Shown: piece after piece, positions 1 to 11,893 of the stretch
Position numbering within the stretch: position 1 is the first letter of the stretch
How the letters are laid out: each line of letters starts with the position of its first letter
Notes under the pieces: model-generated
Seen by the model: the letters and a program-made list of their open reading frames with translations, nothing else
The model's database searches: none
Told to the model about the DNA's origin: nothing
Assembly (NCBI GenBank): GCA_016808115.1
Contig: JAEQBH010005416.1
Span: forward strand, 62,001 to 126,000
Length of the DNA: 64,000 nt
Direction: 5' to 3'
Origin: Tetrastigma voinierianum
Taxonomy: Eukaryota; Streptophyta; Magnoliopsida; Vitales; Vitaceae
Position numbers and translations under genes: made by a program

Positions 1-1290
1 AATGGGGCCTGTGTGGATTTATGACTAGACGATCAATGTTGCTCCTGCTATTTCGAAGAATGTCATATAAAACTGATAACAAAATTTGTGAATAACATGT
101 AAGGAGAAAATGCACAAGGAGCATCTTAACCAGGATCACCCCATACTTCTAGACAAATGTCAATTTTATCCAATATATTATATCCCTCCCTTTTTTCTTA
201 AGATGCGTGTGTTTTCTCCTCTTCCCAGTTACCAGTTACTTCTCAGGTAAATGTCAGTATGATCCAGAAATAGGCGTGTACTAAGTGGCAGTTATTACCG
301 GTGGGGGATGTATTTGAAGGCTAGCGGCTAGCCTCCATAGAAAATCCAAAACAACAAAGTTGGGATCCAAGTTCTAATTGATCAACAAGCTCTTCACATC
401 CAATGCCAAACTCTTCATCGTTCTTTTAGGTTTGGATGATCACTTTCCTCCATAGCCAGACCATCAAGGCAGCCATATAAACCCAGTTCTTAAACCACTC
501 CTAAGTAACACACATAAACACATAGGAATCGTTAATACAAACAATTATTGTCTTAAAACAAACAACAAGCATACATCCTGCCGTTTCTGGTCAATTACCA
601 AGGAGTGACATGTGATTTCCAATTATCAGCGTCATGTCTGGTGCTGTAATCTATGGATGAATATGATCTTATAGTTAGCTACTTGTCTGCAGGCCACCAT
701 GTTCTTTGTAGGCCAAATGCCTTCCATCCCACCTAAACCCCAATTCCTCCATGCTGTAATGGCTGGGCCGCCTGGCGAGCCGCAGATTTTGGGAGGCGGA
801 GGAAGGGGCAACCTCGACCAATGCCATCACCAACCAATCAATCAAGAGATCGTATGTGTTCTTCAACACCATCCACCAACGATAGAAAAAATGAAAGACA
901 ACAGAACTTCGAAGTTACCGGAATTGAATGTTAAATAGAAACTGAAACTTGGAAATAATGTGCAAGAGTAAGGATTCAGTAAGGGCTGAAGAGCCATTGA
1001 GTACTAATTTCGAATTAAGTCAGTTTGAAAAACAGATAGTTATCAAAATTAAGTTGATTTAGGAGAACAAGAGAATGCGAGCAAGTATTCAGAATCATTA
1101 TCATGGGAAAAAAAAAAGAACACAGGATGATGGCCCAGTCTGAGCCCATGAATCCTGGTTTCTTGAGAAGAAAGTGACCTAGCAATTTCTACAAACATGT
1201 GAGGGACAAAAATACCAAAATTCTATTGAACAAGGAAATTTTCATTTCCATGAAATCCCTAAAGGTTGGCTGATTTTTTTATTTTTTTTT
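1..1290. other. No recognised gene; G+C-rich patch at 690-880
   Basis: I see no recognisable gene here. Around 690-880 the base composition rises sharply and both strands stay open: 79 codons on plus from 699, 65 codons on minus from 872. On plus, a pyrimidine stretch ending in CTGCAG precedes the ATG, which resembles a splice acceptor. The peptides match no family I know, so this could be a lone exon, a decayed gene piece or chance. Confidence 0.3.
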
Positions 1291-1382
1291 AAAAGAACTA
1301 CTTTCTACTCCAGTCGGTCTTATATTAAATAGGGTTAAAAGAACTACTTTCTACTCCAGTCGGTCTTATATTAAATAGGGTT
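1291..1382. repeat. Perfect 46-bp tandem duplication
   Basis: Two adjacent copies of a 46-bp unit (1291-1336 and 1337-1382) are identical as read. The unit begins AAAAGAACTACTTTC and ends AAATAGGGTT. A T-rich run lies immediately before it. Identity implies a recent local duplication or an assembly slip. Confidence 0.9.
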
Positions 1383-4300
1383 TTCCATTTGGGTCTGTTT
1401 GTTAGAAAAGAGATGAAGAACTCCTATTTTTTAACGGTTTGATAGGAATAGGCTATATTACAAGCTTTTTTTCTTCTTCTTTACCTATAGTTTTTCTATC
1501 AAGCAGGAACCAAATGGAGGATTGCTACACATTTAAGAAGGCAGGCTAAGACAAAAACCGAAACCTTTTCTGGCAATCAGAAATCCCGACCAGAAGACAA
1601 GTTAACCAATAACCCATTAAAAACACACCTAATGAAAGAGAGGAGAGAGAGACCTTTGGAAGGGAGTTTAGAATTTGTTATAATGGTAGGACTTCTGAAG
1701 CATTAATGTGTCAGCGCCATTTCTTTGCGATCTTCACCACTCTTTTATATCATATTTTACTGGGACCTGGACCCAATCCACTCAGAAATTACTACAGTGA
1801 CCCACCAAAACGAATTCATACAACAATCATAAGCTGAAAAGAACCCGGGGCCATACCAGAATTTCTTTCAATTTTGGCAAATTACCCTTGTGTACACCCT
1901 CTTTTTTTTTTTTTTTTGGTGGTTTATTATTCTGTAAAGTTTAATATTTTTTTTTATTTTTTGTATTGTTTAAGTCACTTAACTTTGTTATTGGCGTCCC
2001 GGTTTATCGTTAGATTTATTGCGATCGATGTTTTGTCTTCTTTATTCAAATACTTGTTATGTGGGGGATGATTGATGATAAACGATTGATAGTCAGAGAA
2101 GAATCATCAGATTATAATCAATTCAATATGTTGAATAGCCCAGAGTCGGATCATTTTAATCGTTATCTTAACGCTTGCTCAAATTTGTAGAGACTTATCT
2201 TTGATTTATTATCTCTTCTGTAACTTGGATAGTGTTTGTTATTGTGGTTTATATTCATATAATGTTTTGATCATCGATCCGTTTACGAGTTAGAATCAAT
2301 AAGTCCTTTTTTAATAAAAATAAGAGAGAGAAACCTTCTTGAATTTGAAACAAAGGCTTGATTAGACCAAAAGTGTAGGATAGGAAAAAAAGTAACTCAA
2401 GAAAATGAGATTTTCTCGTATTTGGTTTCACCTTAGAAATATAAAAGAAAAATATAATATAATAAAAAAATTTCAAATTTTACATATTTAAATTTTTTTA
2501 GTATTTATATATAAGAGTAAGAAACAAACAAAATGAGTTTGAATAAAATATATATTAATTATTAAGTTTAAACCTACTTTACTTTAATACTATATAATAG
2601 AATTTGCCTTTCATTCCCTTTTAAATCAATATTTTCTTCCTTTATGCTGAAGTTTTTAGAGCCTAAAAGATTGGAGTCATATAAAAACAGTCAAATGAAA
2701 AGGTCCATATTTTAAAAACATCCAATGCAAAACTTAAGAAAATATTATTTTTTTTGTGTAATATTTTAAAATGTTATATATGCTACTTTTTTTAAAGTTA
2801 CCTTACTATCAAAAATATTTTCTTAAATGTCACTAAAGATAATACATTTAAAAATATTACACAAAAAATAATGATTCTAAGTTTATGGGGAGATTTCAAT
2901 GTAAAATAGTAAAACGTGTTTGAAACAGTTTTATCTAAAAACAGATAACTCATAAAATAACAGAAATTAATTATATTTAAAAACAATTTCAATATAAAAT
3001 ATAAAGTTATTAACGTTCAAGATACGAGTTTTGAGTGCAAAATAATGAAATCATATCTTTAATACAGTTTCAATAAAATATATTCAAAATCGATAAGGAA
3101 AGCAAATAATAACTATTTTCACTATCGTATAATTGAAATTATTTTTAAAACTGTGGTCTGTTGAAAAAAAATATATATATATATATTGGAAACTATATAT
3201 TGGAAACTATATATTTATCAAAAGTCCTTTCCTTTACAAAGAAGTTTCCCATGAAGATAACGTTTTCAAAGAAATTGAGATGGCCCTACATAATCTTGGA
3301 TTAATAATCCCAACATCATTTTTCAAAGTCTACATATCTTAACTAGTGATGGTAATGGAACCAGTTTTTTTGGAGTTTTTCATCATATGGGCAGTCAAAG
3401 AATGAATGTAAATTGAGTTTTAGGATTAAAGATAACTATAACCGGGTTTGGAATATAGCAAAACTTTATGGTTCAAAAATAATTTGTCTTTTACATGAAT
3501 GATTTGATCGTATGAGATTTTCATGGTGCATTGCATCGCCGAAACGTCTTTTAGAAAACATAGATCCAAGATTTTGGTACCCAATAATAATATTTGGATA
3601 CTATTAATTCTTTTATTATTATAAAGAAATATTGAGTTAAACGTAAGGCGTCAAAATTTGTAAATTTAACTTCTTCTTTTTTGAAAAATAATTATGTTTA
3701 GATAAAAGTTGTTTTTTGTTATTAATAATTTTACATTATCTCTTAAAATGTTATTTTTACAAGAAAATAATAACATTTTTGTCAAATGGGCAAAAAAATG
3801 ATTAAAAGGCCAAATTTCCAAAATTGGGCATTCCAAATTTTGTGTTTTAATCAAATCATCCTATTTATCATTCCAATTGGTCCTTCAACTAGGTGGGTAT
3901 CACATATGCCTTCAAGTCTTTAAACCTATAATGTTGTGCTTTTTCCTGATTGCTTTGTAAAAATACAAATTTATAAAAGTGTTTAGTCGTAAAAATAATA
4001 ATAATACAATAAATAAAATAACAAACAATGAGTTCTATTACTTTAGTAAAATAATTGAATCTTCTGTAAACTTTTGTTTTTATTTTTTTATCATTGTATG
4101 CTAATAAGTATAGATTTTTGGTAGCTTGTTATTCATGTTTATACCTAGAAATTATTAATGGCTTATCTTGTCAAACATCTATGATTAACTATTAAATCAT
4201 TACTCTTAAGAACAAAATTGTTTCTTTTGCTTGAAGACATCCTATTCTCCATGTTGTATCTTGAATTCAGATTGGATTACAGTTAATCATGAATTTTCAT

Positions 4301-4674
4301 ATTATATTATGGCCATTTTCAATATCCTCAGTAATTTGCTCTTTAAGCAAAAATGCTTTAATAAAATCAGGGCCATTGAATTTTGTAAATAGATTACCAT
4401 TTAGGTGGACCTGAGCAAAAGCATGTACCTTTAATTTGTTTTTATTTTTTTAAATATGTACCCCTTTAATTTGAAGGCTAATAAGCATCTCATGGATGAT
4501 TCCTGACTTCTTTTTTTAACCGTGGACGTTAGATCAGACTTTACGTTAAATGCCGACTAATTCCCATAGAACCCTAAAATTAATGACCGAGGTAAATCCT
4601 CAAGAGTAACCCTAAAAGTTCAAACCATTGAATGATCACAACTTCTTTGGATTCATAAGCAAGACTCAAATCCT
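1383..4674. other. AT-rich intergenic DNA
   Basis: About 3.3 kb of A+T-rich DNA with poly-A/T runs, a short TA tract near 3172-3186 and no coding frame that resembles a protein. Short open frames on both strands are low-complexity. I see no RNA gene or clear regulatory site. Confidence 0.5.
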
Positions 4675-4965
4675 TGACTATGTTTGGTTTATAAAATTGG
4701 AAAATATTAAAAAACTTAAAAAGAAATCAAAGGAAAAAAATGTAAAAAGCTAAAAATAGAGAATTAAGATCATATATTATTTTAATACATCTTATTTTAT
4801 TTATCATTATAAGATAATAATTTAAAATATCTTGATTTTAAATAACTTTATTCATATTGTGATTTTCATCAGAAGCCAATCAAAATATACCTGGAAATAA
4901 TTTTCCTTAACATTATTTTTCTTGCTTCTTTCTTAATACTTTCGGAAACCAAACACAACAGCAGA
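4675..4965. mobile_element. hAT-like MITE candidate
   Basis: The ends read inward as an imperfect inverted repeat built on TGTTTGGTTT (left, near 4681) and AAACCAAACA (right, near 4948). The ~290-bp interior is AT-rich and non-coding. Similar termini (GGGCATGTTTG... / ...CCAAACAAGCCC) occur at 23119-23282 and 61629-61858. The terminal style is known from hAT-derived MITEs; no clean 8-bp target duplication was found. Confidence 0.4.
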
Positions 4966-5167
4966 ACTATGTAACATCAAGTAGCATAGTATTTGTATAA
5001 AAATTCAGCAATCCTTTTGGAACTGAAGAAATTAGGTGCATGTAATACATAAATATTTTTCAATTTGTCCATGTGTTTTCATTACAGAAACCAAAAATCA
5101 AGTTTCCAATTATTGTCTAATTTGCATTTTGAAGCTCCTTAAAAGGTCCAAGCATGTAACCCTTATG

Positions 5168-5322
5168 GTTGTTTAGTTCATCTAAGGTATTAGGGTTTAA
5201 CCCCAGCCCGATCACCGATTCGAGTCCTTCAAAACCATTGAAAGGTTCTGTGGCCAGCTAGTCAGTGGAAGTGGAGTTGAGATATCTTAATTGGCACGGG
5301 CCTCCACAATTATAAAACCGCA
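5168..5322 (+). mobile_element. Divergent Au-like SINE
   Basis: A Pol III A-box-like stretch (TTAGTTCATCTAAGG, about 5172) is followed by a B-box-like stretch (GATTCGAGTCC, 5217-5227). The rest aligns by eye with the better preserved SINE at 37394-37570, including the shared TTAGGGTTTAACCC and a 3' part ending GGGCCTCCACAATTAT. It lacks a clean A tail and I see no target duplication, so it is an old copy. Confidence 0.6.
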
Positions 5323-6308
5323 AAGAAAAGGTCAGAATGTGGGGCTATCGACAATTATGTCAAACTAATTTCATTTGAAATTCTGTTTCCTGAACTTTGA
5401 AGACCAGACCAAAAAAGTATTGAGAGTTAGGTAATCTAAATTCACTTTTGAACCGCACCGCTCTGGTTTTACAGTTAGAAATAATTTTTGTATTGCTTAC
5501 AGTCATAACCATAATTAGAACATTACTCCTAAGCATGGCAGATCATTTTCCTTCAAGGCATTCAACCCTGGCCATGCATTAAGGGCTGATATAGTATTCA
5601 TGACCTGGTTGTTGGGGTTGATCATCAATCAAAGCCCGACACGAGATTTCTGACTTAAAAACATTCCAACCATACCTGCAAGAAAGCCCAGCCTTTACAG
5701 GAGCATTCCATGCCTTTTACACTCACCCCTCAGGCCTCAACTATCATGTCTTTGGGAGGCTTTCCTGTTTGAGGATGCATATGCCTATCAGCTCAACTAG
5801 ACCTAAAAGAAAATATGGAAAGATAAACTCAGATCTAGTCTTTAAGATAATATATTATATATATCTGTGGTGTATTTTCAAATTTTTTAGAAATATATTG
5901 TGTAAAATTTGAAGCTATATACAAGATGGATCTCTATGTGTAGATTAAACAATGTAGGACTTCAAAAGTCCCAGAAAACCAACTATCTCAATTCAATAGC
6001 ACCTCACAAGGAAGGAAGAGAGTGAATACCATTGGTTGCCGGGGTGTTAGAAAAACACTTTGTGGTGTCTTGAAGATTCAAGCACGTCACTGATTAATGT
6101 GTGTGCTGCCATTGCGGTCATCAGCAATTCAATCACCATTCTCGTGTTTCAGTACCTTTGGATTAAGAGTTTTGGGGTCGCTTTCAAGTACATATTCACA
6201 AAAGAAAAGTCATAATTATCTACGTTTATTTCTGTTTGCTGATATCGACTAAAATCACAGGGTTGTTGAGAGAAAAATGAAAGGATCATTAAAAATACGG
6301 TAGTGGAC
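5323..6308. other. Non-coding DNA beyond the last recognised BASS4-like exon
   Basis: This ~1-kb stretch should hold the 3' end of the minus-strand BASS4-like gene. I could not find the expected terminal exon (the segment after the Ala-His-Leu-Asn-Gln motif) here or further down to position 1. It may be lost, too diverged to see, or outside the window. Confidence 0.35.
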
Positions 6309-6600
6309 CTGATTCAAGTGAGCTGCAACACAGGAAGAACCAATAGACCAGATTCACTGGTGTCCCCTTGAAGCTGCTCACAACTGCTACCATCAGAGCA
6401 ATGTTTCTACGAGAACATAAATCAAACCACCCTCTATAATCGTCAAATAAAACCAAGAATGACATGAACTATTTATAAGTGATAAAAAAATAGCCAAGGA
6501 ATTCTCTAAGGCAAAATGCAGTACAGTAAACTTGAATAACAGATATAAATTTCCACAGTTCACAAGGTTTAAAGTCAAAATAATTCATTTTTGAAAAAAA

Positions 6601-6895
6601 ATTACACATATAGACTTCTTTTCAAAATATTCACAAAACTAGTTTTTTTATTTTTTTAAACTGTATTTACCAACTGCAGTTTTGAAAATTAACCTTAAAA
6701 CCACATTCAACAATTGCGGTTTTAAGGTAAATTTAAAACTGCATTTACCAACTGCGGTTTTAAGATTAATTTTCAAACCGCTATTTGGTAAATGGTTTCT
6801 AAAGGTTAATTCAAAACCGTTGATGAATAACTAGTTTCAAAAAACAAAAAGACTAGTTTGGTGAATATTTTAAAAAGAAGTCTATATGTGTCATT
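6601..6895. mobile_element. MITE with ~44-bp terminal inverted repeats
   Basis: The left end (from ATTACACATATAGACTTC) and the right end (to GAAGTCTATATGTGTCATT) are inverted copies over about 44 bp with three or so mismatches. Inside, the motif AAACTGCATTTACCAACTGC and its complement recur several times, so the interior folds on itself as well. Poly-A flanks hide any target duplication. It lies between damaged exons of the BASS4-like gene and has no coding capacity. Confidence 0.7.
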
Positions 6896-8245
6896 TAAAA
6901 AAAAAAATTAATTACTTTGATATCAAACTCAAGTTTCTGCATGTTTTAATATTGCTAAGTTAGAAATTTGAAGTTCACAAGCACGACTTATAAATTACCT
7001 GGCTTGCTTATAACAAGCAGAAAAAGCAATGGCATTCTGTGTTTTAGCAAAGGTGATTTGCTACCACCAAAGGCGGCTGCGTATCTGAATGAAACTATTA
7101 AAAGCTAATAGAACGAGATGTAGGAGCCTGCAACACAAGAAATGGTCTCAGTTGGTGCCATTTAATTAAAGCCCAACAGAGTTTGAGCCACAAGCAAAGT
7201 ATCTGAGCACCCTACAGATTTTTTATGCTTCAAACTAACTGTGCATGTGATCCCTATTTTACTTCACTCTCTGAAGTTGAGACGATTGCACTTCATAGAT
7301 ATTAAATGATCTCCGAGTTGTAAGAGCAGATGCATGTACTCAAGACTTCGTGGTGTAACAAAATGAGCATACACTTAAAAATGTCTGTTTCCACACAGCC
7401 GGTAAAAGTGGTCAGATTGAGCAAAGCATGCGTTAGTAGTGAAACTCAAATCAGCTGAACAGCTCAAAGTGAAAAAATCAACATGAAGCTTTGGAAATGA
7501 AAATCAATGCTGAATCTCATTAAAATTCAAAAAATTCTGAAAACAAAATCATACAATGAAACCATCTAATAAAGAATCACACATATACACAGAGAATAAG
7601 CCCCAAATGTGGTAAAATTTACAGTCAGAATATCAGCTTTGTGCATCTCAGTGATCCAGTCCATGTTCCACAGGTTCTCCTGTGATCTTAATGAAAAAGA
7701 TTCTGACAGGTACTTCTAATTTATCTAATAAGAACAAAATTGTGGTGGTTTAATAGCACATCACAACAAAACCAGATTCATTCTATATATATGTTCTCAG
7801 CTGCCTGATGTGTCACCGTTAAACCATTGGCATGCTAGATGAACTGAACTCAAGAAATCCTTATCATCATAGCAAATTAGGAGTGAAATGACACCACAAA
7901 TGTATGAACATATTAAGAGAATAGAATGTACATTCCCATTCCAATCGCTACAAGAAAGACTGCAGGCTTGACCATTAACAGCAGTGACCTTGATCTACTC
8001 ACTTGCATCCATGGAACCTGAATAGCCATTAAAGGGTTCAAAACAGAGATTAACTTCCAGAGCCCAAAAAGAGGCATAAGAGTTTCATGATGAAAAGATG
8101 AGAAATGACTGGATTTCACTCCCTCAAAGCTGTTTCTGAAGATCAGAATTATACCATAAGCAATATCAGAACTTAGATTTTGCAGGACCGTGTGCCCTCA
8201 GGATAGAAATTTCTGAAGCTAAAAAGGAATTTTCCAAAAATAAAT

Positions 8246-8755
8246 ATGGCCATTGCAAATAGATGTTTCCTTTGTCAAGAGCGTGAGGAGAAGGAGGATC
8301 ACATCCTCCTTCATTGCTCAGAGACTAGGGTGCTATGGGATCTGCTGTTTTCTCTTTTTGGGGTGCCTTGGGTAATTCCCTTAGCTCGGGACACCCTTTT
8401 AAGTTGGAATGTTTCTTTCATTGTAAAGCGGAGAAGAGAGTGGAAAGCAGAGTCCATTGTGTATTTTTGGGCAGAAGAAGGCGATGAGCGACATTGTATT
8501 AAGGGATGAGGTGTTTTCTTTACAAAAGGTTAAGTTCTTTTTTGTAAATCTTCTTTGGTCGGAGACCAAATTGTTTTTTGTGGATGGTCCCACAACCCTT
8601 GTGAATTTTATAGATTGGGTGGGGTCAAGGTGAGTTAGGGGTTGTTTTTTGTATATGCTTTTTGTCTTTGTAGGGGGTGAGTTTCTTCTCTTGTACCCTT
8701 TGGGTCGCCTTTTGGGCACCCCTTTTTAATATACTTTCTTTGCCCATAAAAATAC
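8246..8755 (+). mobile_element. 5'-truncated LINE (L1-type) 3' end
   Basis: The plus frame from 8246 encodes a zinc-binding reverse-transcriptase tail (zf-RVT type): RCFLCQEREEKEDHILLHCS shows the C-x2-C...H-x4-C spacing, followed by WDLLFSLFGVPWV, typical of plant L1-like elements. The frame breaks soon after (stop at 8509), where intact relatives continue with a FW...W segment. The 3' UTR runs through a T/G-rich stretch to an A-rich end near 8740-8762. Everything upstream of the zinc motif is missing, the usual result of incomplete reverse transcription. It lies in an intron of the minus-strand BASS4-like gene, in opposite orientation. Confidence 0.8.
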
Positions 8756-8931
8756 TAATAATAAACCCCAGCATCTGCAATATTTATTTATAAGGTTTGA
8801 AGTTATATATGTGGAAGAGTTGATCAGATTCTAAAGCAGAATAATCAATACAAAAGATGTGGTGGTGGTGGTTGGGGGTAGAGATGAAGAAGTAAAATAA
8901 CAAGAAGAGCAAGAAAAGGAACCATAGACTA

Positions 8932-9121
8932 TGTTAAGAGAAAATGAATTCTCAAATTTCATTGATTAGGAGAACAAGGGATTACACGTATTTATACACA
9001 ATATAAAATGGCGAGAAAGGAAACAGCAAAAATATAGAAACAAATTAGAATAGAATAAAAAAACTGAAGTAGAATAAAGGAAAAGAATCCCAGTCTTATT
9101 GGAAGCCCCAAATTTATCAAC
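8932..9121 (-). repeat. TRIM 3' LTR
   Basis: The downstream LTR of the element in its own orientation. It ends CTCTTAACA and contains a TATAAATAC-like promoter word, and it has diverged from its partner by substitutions and small indels. Confidence 0.8.
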
Positions 9122-9337
9122 CTTCCTAGCTATAGCATACAAATCATATGCACCAAGCATGTCACAAATACATTGATCATTAGAAAATTCATTTACTTGA
9201 GAAAGAATGCTTTGGAGCAGTGGAATTTTGTTTATCGTTGGGTGTGACCGGAGTGAGGCACGACCACTAGATGGGTTGCCAAAATGAAACCCACAAACTA
9301 CAAACCTAACCCTTGTCTCTTTGTGGCTCTGATGCCA

Positions 9338-9526
9338 TGTTAAGAAAAGAATTCTCGAGCCTCATTGATTAGAACATAGGATTACCATATTTATACACAA
9401 TAAGAAGATGATCGAGAAAGGAAACAAAAATATAGAAACTTGAAATTAGAATAGAATAAAGAAAACTAAAGGAGAATAGAAAAAGGAAAAAGAATCCAAG
9501 TCTTATTAGGAATCTAATTCTCAACG
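9338..9526 (-). repeat. TRIM 5' LTR
   Basis: The upstream LTR of the element. It abuts the primer binding site at 9324-9337 and the GACTA duplication at 9527-9531. Confidence 0.8.
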
Positions 9527-9567
9527 GACTACAAGTTACTCACTTTAATGCGAGATTGATTATTCTT

Positions 9568-9740
9568 TGTTGAGGATTAGTTTTCCTAGCTAGGAATTGA
9601 ATTTTCTACGTTGATTTCCTTATTATATTCTAGTACGATCTCTTCTCTAATTTGTTTCCTTTCTCATCCTCTTCTATTGTCATAAATATGTGTATTCCCT
9701 GTATTATTAATCAACGAGGGAGAATTCCTTTCTCTGAATC
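9568..9740 (+). repeat. Solo LTR related to the TRIM, plus orientation
   Basis: The stretch begins TGTTGAGGATTAG and proceeds through a CATAAATATGTGTATTCCC promoter-like core to TTAATCAACGAGG...GAATTCC. This is the layout of the neighbouring TRIM LTRs but inverted and without a partner. The 3' boundary is approximate. Confidence 0.6.
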
Positions 9741-9892
9741 GAGGAAAATATTGACATTTTGTAAGGTAAAGGCGAGGCTATCTACATTATCGCTGACAGA
9801 GACATTTACGTTTCTGTGAATGTAGTTGAGAGAGTCGATTCCTACAAGCCTTCTTGTGGTGCCACTTGGATGTTATGTCGTGATTCTCTATT

Positions 9893-10250
9893 ATGTTAAA
9901 GAAACATCAAGCGGGGTGTGTTTTATGAGAACCAAAGGTCATACCAGTTGGCTATAGTGATCTGCGGAACTAAGTAGGCTCACCTCGGATAGGCCTTCAC
10001 TTAGGTATTGTGTGTGTTTATTGGAGGTAACTCAATATCCTAAAAGAATAAGAAATGGGATGTAGTAGCTAGATCTAGTGCTAAACCTGAGTATCAAGCT
10101 ATGACTTTGGCGACGTGTGAATTCATATGATTAAAACATCTCTTCAAAGAGTTAAGATTTGGGAAGAATGAACAAATGAAGCTCATTTGTGATAATAAAG
10201 TATATTTGTGACAAGCTTGGTGCATATGAATTTATGCGAGGGACAGACCT
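9893..10250 (+). mobile_element. Ty1/copia RNase H remnant
   Basis: Translated pieces match the copia RNase H end: VKETSSGV, then VFIGGN, then DVVARSSAKPEYQAMTLATC, then LKHLFKELRFGKNEQMKLIC. The DED/E-like context is broken by stops and frame changes, and the rest of the element is absent. It lies directly after the solo LTR, so both may come from one decayed copia copy. Confidence 0.8.
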
Positions 10251-10916
10251 AGACAGATCAGGACATAGACAACTTCTTTCATCTTATGGTTGTTCTAGTT
10301 TTGTTTCATTATGTGGCATTGTTACCATTCTAGTTTTGTTTCCCTTTCCCATCATCATCAAATTATTACTCTGGAGACTGTGTTATTCTTGCTGTGTAAA
10401 TAGACTGGGATGTGGAGTTTTGCTTCTGATCTAGAATTAAGAAAATGGAGATGGTCGCCCTTCTTTAGAATTATGGGTCAAAATGGCTCCTTAACCAAAC
10501 AAGATACTTGTTTTAGGCATGTTTTCAAACTATTTCTCAAATTAACCCTCTCCTTGTTTTTATTTTCGAATTATTTAGAAACCACATTTTCAAAATGCAG
10601 TTTTTAAGTTTGAACTGAATCAGATTTTATCAAAGCAAATTAAAAAAATTAAATTAAAAAATATCATATGAGAGAGAAGTCATTTGAACACCAGTTCCAG
10701 CATTTCAAACAAAATTTTGATCAAACTCTATTTTCATACAATTAATAGATTCTAACATTTTTATGATCCATATTGAATCTTTCATAAAGTGCATAATCCT
10801 TACCAATAATCTAATCGCTCATCGGTAAGAGGAAAGAGAATGGCAAGGCAAATAAATATAAATACAGCTACACATTTAAAAAACAAAGCGTAACACCAAC
10901 TTCTTTTTTTGATATA

Positions 10917-11012
10917 GTACACAAATTTTGTCTCACTTTGGGTTTTCGAACCAGATCCCCTCCCTATGCCACCTTAGCCCTTAACCATTGAACTAAGCCT
11001 CACTAGCAAATG
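10917..11012 (-). mobile_element. tRNA-derived SINE-like fragment
   Basis: On minus, TAGTTCAATGGTTAAGG matches a Pol III A box and CTGGTTCGAAAACCC a near-canonical B box about 40 bases later, followed by GAGACAAAATTTGTGTAC. The same arrangement, in worse condition, recurs at 20990-21080, 21120-21240, 21925-22035 and 29130-29240 on plus and at 29335-29385 on minus. Confidence 0.55.
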
Positions 11013-11581
11013 AGAAGGTAAACAAATGGCAACACTTCTTTACGACATTGAACATCCAAAAAAACTCCTGGTAATTAGAACCTATTCCAGCATTTGTTAG
11101 TTTCTTATTCAAAAAAAAAAATCTATCATCTTGTTAGATCCTTGCAAAAACAATATCTTATAGAGGTCATGTGAAATCAAATAAAATAATAAAAATAAAG
11201 GAAACACACTTGGAAAAAGAAACAGCATTTGAGTTGGGTGCCTGGACCAAGGAAGATTACACTGATCGAAATGAGAAAAGTTTAGGTTTTTGTCAAGCAA
11301 AGTCAAATGCCCTGCTTTCTAAGTATAATTAGGCCTAGAAATTCAGATACAATATTTATTGGTACTTTCAACAGTTAGTATCTTGTACTCACCACTGAAA
11401 CAGATTATAACCATTCTGAAACATATTCTTTTTTGTTAAGTTATATCAAGTCATGAAGTCTGAACAGGTGACAAAGAAAGAGGGAAGTTCTGGGTTGACT
11501 TGGATTGCCTTTACATTGGTATGTCATATTAGTGATTTACATATATGTCATATATTAGTCACTTAAATATTTGATCTGTTT

Positions 11582-11893
11582 GGCACCAAGCATAATGGAT
11601 TATATTCTTATTATGATACCTTACATATAAATATATTCCTGTTGGCACCTAGCATAATGGATTAATTATGTTCCTATTAAATATTTAATATATACACTTA
11701 ATCTTGTTTATATTTGGCACCTAGCATAATTAAGTTAAAAATTATGTTCATACTAACATACATATATACATTTTTTTTTTTGATAAGCAACATACATACA
11801 TATATACATACATACATACATGTATACATACTTAATCATATTGCACCTAGCATAATGGATTAATTGTGTTCCTGTTGCCACCTAGCATCATAC
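11582..11893 (+). repeat. Dispersed tandem array of a GGCACCTAGCATAATGG word
   Basis: The word GGCACC(T/A)AGCATAATGGAT and its continuation TTAATTATGTTCCT start at 11582, 11644, 11716, 11843 and (shortened) 11877, with AT-rich and CATA-repeat spacers between. The copies lie in an intron of the BASS4-like gene. No protein or structural role is apparent. Confidence 0.7.

Larger units (their letters stand above)
8932..9526 (-). mobile_element. Complete TRIM element (LTR-int-LTR) with TSD GACTA
   Basis: Two direct repeats of 190 and 189 bp (8932-9121 and 9338-9526) flank an internal region of ~216 bp. On minus, the 5' LTR (9526-9338) ends ...TTAACA and is followed at once by TGGCATCAGAGCCA (9337-9324), a Met-tRNA-type primer binding site. 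The 5-bp sequence GACTA lies directly outside both ends (8927-8931 and 9527-9531). LTRs below 250 bp and a tiny internal region match terminal-repeat retrotransposons in miniature. The internal part keeps a scrap that reads like a copia gag (MLGAYDLYAIARKVDKFG) but no enzyme. The 5' LTR begins CG rather than TG. Confidence 0.85.
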
